NCBI GenBank assembly: GCA_037501455.1 | Contig: CM074862.1 | Coordinates: 83,382,001 to 83,446,000, forward strand | DNA length: 64,000 nt | Direction: 5' to 3' | DNA from: Lantana camara | Lineage: Eukaryota; Streptophyta; Magnoliopsida; Lamiales; Verbenaceae | In this document: in pieces, positions 61,778-64,000 of the stretch | Layout of the letters: each line of letters opens with the position of its first letter | Position numbering within the stretch: the stretch's first letter is position 1 | Program-made: the position numbers and the translations under genes | The notes under the pieces: model-generated | Database searches by the model: none | What the model saw: the letters and a program-made list of their open reading frames with translations, nothing else | Told to the model about the DNA's origin: nothing

Positions 61778-61932
61778 GGGAAAATTCTTGGCTGAGCCGG
61801 GTGTGGGCCCCAATTCCTACATCCGGCTCTAATACATGAATATAAAAAATAAAAAAAATATATTTTTTTATTTATGTATTAGAGCCGGGTGTAGGAATTG
61901 GGGCCCACACCCGGCTCAGCCAAGAATTTCCC
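61778..61932. mobile_element. 155-bp foldback MITE with 9-bp target duplication
   Basis: GGGAAAATTCTTGGCTGAGCC at the left and its near-perfect reverse complement at the right; the arms pair over almost the full length around an A/T-rich centre. TGGTTAGTA flanks both sides (61769-61777 and 61933-61941). A 9-bp duplication points to a Mutator-like origin (8 bp would indicate hAT; the ends allow little ambiguity). Confidence 0.8.
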
Positions 61933-63303
61933 TGGTTAGTAGTAGGAAAGGTGAAAACGATGAAAAAGACGGCTCAAAAAATGGGCTGGACACGCAAAAA
62001 TGTGAGGAAAACCAAAAAGAAATGAGATTTTATTTTATTAGATTTGATCAGGATAATTTTATCAAAATAAAATATAATTTATTTTAAATAAATTAGGAAT
62101 AGGTCAAGCTATCATTGACAAGACAAATAACACCTCATCCAAAGGAATGAAAATTTCTAATAGAATGAGAATTTCTAATTTTAGAATATACCAAACATAC
62201 GTTTAGAAATGAAATTAGTAATGGACAATGATCATACTATTACTGTGATACTGTCTCATTTTACCATACCAATAATGTTATAAATACAAAAAGAAAGAAT
62301 GATGAAAAAAACAGTTTAGTGTTTTATGTGCATAAATAAATTACAATCCCCGTAACAAGGATTTTGCTATAAATTTTTTTATAACCTATAAAATTCATCA
62401 TTAAATCACTAATTAGTGATTAGTCCTAATTAAATTAATAAATGATTTGTTCACATTTTAATAAATGAGAGAGTAAATCAAGAAACTAAATAGCGCTTTA
62501 TATCCACAGCTTTTGATTCCTTTCTGAAGTCTAAATATGCACATAAAGTTTATATTATAATAAGGAAAAAAGTACATTTGAGGAGAAACCCCTTAATTAA
62601 CTATACGTCTTATAATTTGACTCCTCTTAAGAGTCCAAGACCACAAGCTACAATTTCTAAATTTGATGCAGACTATCTTATGATATTTTTCCATGCAACA
62701 ATGCCCAAATTATATAATAAATAATATATAATTAAATGCTTAGCATATAACAACTATCCCGTATCAAAAATATTATCCACGTAACGTCATAACCAGATAT
62801 GGAACTAAAGTTTTAATAAAGGGGGAAGAGGGGAAAATTAAAATACAAAAAACAAGGGGGATAAAATTTATAATAAAGGTGGGCAAAAATATAAATAACT
62901 CAAAATGCATATAAAAAAATAAATAATTTTCAAAATTTAAGGGGGTTGGACGCCACCTGAAGCCCCCTGCTTCCGTTCCACATAACTATGATGTACAATT
63001 ATAACCACGATAATACGAATACAATATGATACGAATATAGTGATACAAATTTTTTTAAAATTTTTTTTATGTAAAAAATATTAGATATAACCCCATAATA
63101 TCCATATGTTCACTGGTAAATATTAATGCAACCAAAATACAAGACTTTAGTCGCAAAATGTCTAATCACCACTTATACAAAATCTTATCAAATCGGTATG
63201 ATTATATTTTCCATATATAAATTTACTCAAAATCCAAACAAATTATAGTCTGAAAAATTTTAGGGCCCATAAGTTACTTAATTTAGAACCAAATATTCAT
63301 TAG

Positions 63304-63594
63304 AAGGGACAATTTTTTAAAACTCCCCATGGGTTTGAAAAATTCCTTTTAGCTCCCCATTTTCAAATACATCATTTGAGGTTTTAGATACACGATTCTG
63401 GGATTTAGATACGCAATTCTGGGATTTAGATACGCGATTCTGGGATTTAGATACATGATTTTTTCCTTGTATTTCAAATACATCATTTGGGGTTTTAGAT
63501 ACGCGATTCTTGAGTTTTAATACATCATTTTTTAAAATGGGGAGCTAAAAGGAATTGGACTTATCATTTGGGGAGTTTTCGGGAATTCCCCGTT
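63304..63594. mobile_element. MITE-like element with imperfect terminal inverted repeats
   Basis: Left part AACTCCCC...CCTTTTAGCTCCCCATTTT and right part with its reverse complement, ending GGGAATTCCCCGTT. The centre holds three 21-bp units GATTCTGGGATTTAGATACGC (63394-63456). Left border not certain. Confidence 0.55.
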
Positions 63595-63880
63595 AATAGA
63601 ATCCAAACTAAAAGAATTCAATTTTTCCTTATTTCCCCCCTCATATTATTACTAAAACAGCTCAATGCCTAAAGGTAAAGGACGTATTATCCCCACTACT
63701 CAACTACGCCACCTTAATTTAGGTACATTAATATTAATAATAAAATTTCAAAAATTAAACAGTGATATCGTATCATTCCCATTAGATTTTCTATTATACA
63801 CTTTTGACATTAGGGATATCAAATATTAGCATTAATTGGACCGCACCACTTTAATTTAGGTAAATCAAAATAAAAAACAG

Positions 63881-64000
63881 AACGGGGAATTCCCGAAAAC
63901 TCCTCAAATGATAAGTCAAATTGCTTTTAGCTTCCCATTTTAAAAAATGATGTATTAAAACTCAAGAATCGCGTATCTAAAACCCCAAATGATGTATTTG
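63881..64000. mobile_element. Second MITE-like copy, inverted, cut by the window edge
   Basis: AACGGGGAATTCCCGAAAACTCC and the following 100 bases are the reverse complement of 63475-63594 with few differences. The two lie 286 bp apart as an inverted pair. Confidence 0.65.

Larger units (their letters stand above)
61384..64000. other. Host flank, AT-rich, no gene seen
   Basis: No viral or copia sequence and no convincing coding frame. Contains a ~60-bp tandem repeat, a foldback element, and MITE-like inverted repeats listed separately. A G-rich/C-rich stretch near 62818-62985 (ending in GACGCCACCTGAAGCCCCC) resembles degenerate transposon sequence but I cannot name it. Confidence 0.7.

Noticed and set aside
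61836..62087. 83-codon frame in the host flank
   Set aside because: It begins in the centre of the foldback element and runs into AT-rich DNA; no coding signal.
62805..62990. Possible degenerate transposon end (G-rich stretch, then GACGCCACCTGAAGCCCCC)
   Set aside because: Looks like common plant repeat debris, but no terminal repeats or duplication could be recognised, so it is not called as an element.

Overview
This is nuclear DNA of a flowering plant: AT-rich, with no host gene that I can support, and filled with nested retroelements. Three blocks are visible. (1) Positions 1-7370 hold most of a Ty1/copia LTR retrotransposon on the minus strand: its 5' LTR, primer-binding site, 2.3-kb leader and a gag-pol frame still open at the window edge. 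(2) Positions 7371-61383 hold a cluster of seven copies of one endogenous plant pararetrovirus (family Caulimoviridae; a single long polyprotein, most like the petuvirus/florendovirus type). A second, complete copia element of the same family (36002-46157, TSD ATCAT) is inserted in copy 5. (3) Positions 61384-64000 are AT-rich host flank with small non-coding repeats and MITE-like elements.

Order and strand of the viral copies: copy 1 (-, 7371-13689), copy 2 (-, 13690-20323), copy 3 (-, 20324-26181, 5'-truncated), copy 4 (+, 26182-32709, nearly full length), copy 5 (-, 32710-48464, split by copia), copy 6 (-, 48465-54668) and copy 7 (+, 54669-61383). Copies 1-2-3 are head-to-tail. Head-to-head junctions lie at 26181/26182 and 54668/54669, and a tail-to-tail junction at 32709/32710. 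All polyprotein genes carry frameshifts, stops, deletions or truncations. Several multi-kilobase frames remain open.

The most interesting feature is that the copies fall into three component types. They share promoter, leader, movement protein, coat protein, zinc knuckle, protease and most of the reverse transcriptase, but carry different 3' modules. Type A (copies 1 and 7) has RNase H plus a ~270-residue uncharacterised C-terminal domain. Type B (copies 3, 4, 5, 6) has no RNase H and instead a ~313-residue coiled-coil-containing domain. Type C (copy 2) carries a clearly related but divergent version of the B domain. The modules switch at one position (after the RT thumb-like region) and rejoin at one position, a conserved 32-nt stem-loop behind the stop codon. 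Each module also has a TATAAAAG motif 58-97 nt upstream of an in-frame ATG. This looks like a multi-component pararetrovirus in which only A could supply RNase H. A bipartite organisation has, from memory, been proposed for endogenous florendoviruses. The third type and the details here deserve checking.

For a viral copy, the 3' noncoding region carries a TATATAA box, an AATAAA signal about 85 nt downstream, a leader of roughly 450 nt with several short uORFs, and a short tRNA-iMet-like primer site, followed by the polyprotein ATG about 75 nt later. The inverted arrangement puts intact viral promoters face to face at 32.2-32.9 kb and makes long complementary arms, so the locus could give rise to double-stranded RNA. 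Family assignments come from motifs read by eye; no database search was possible.
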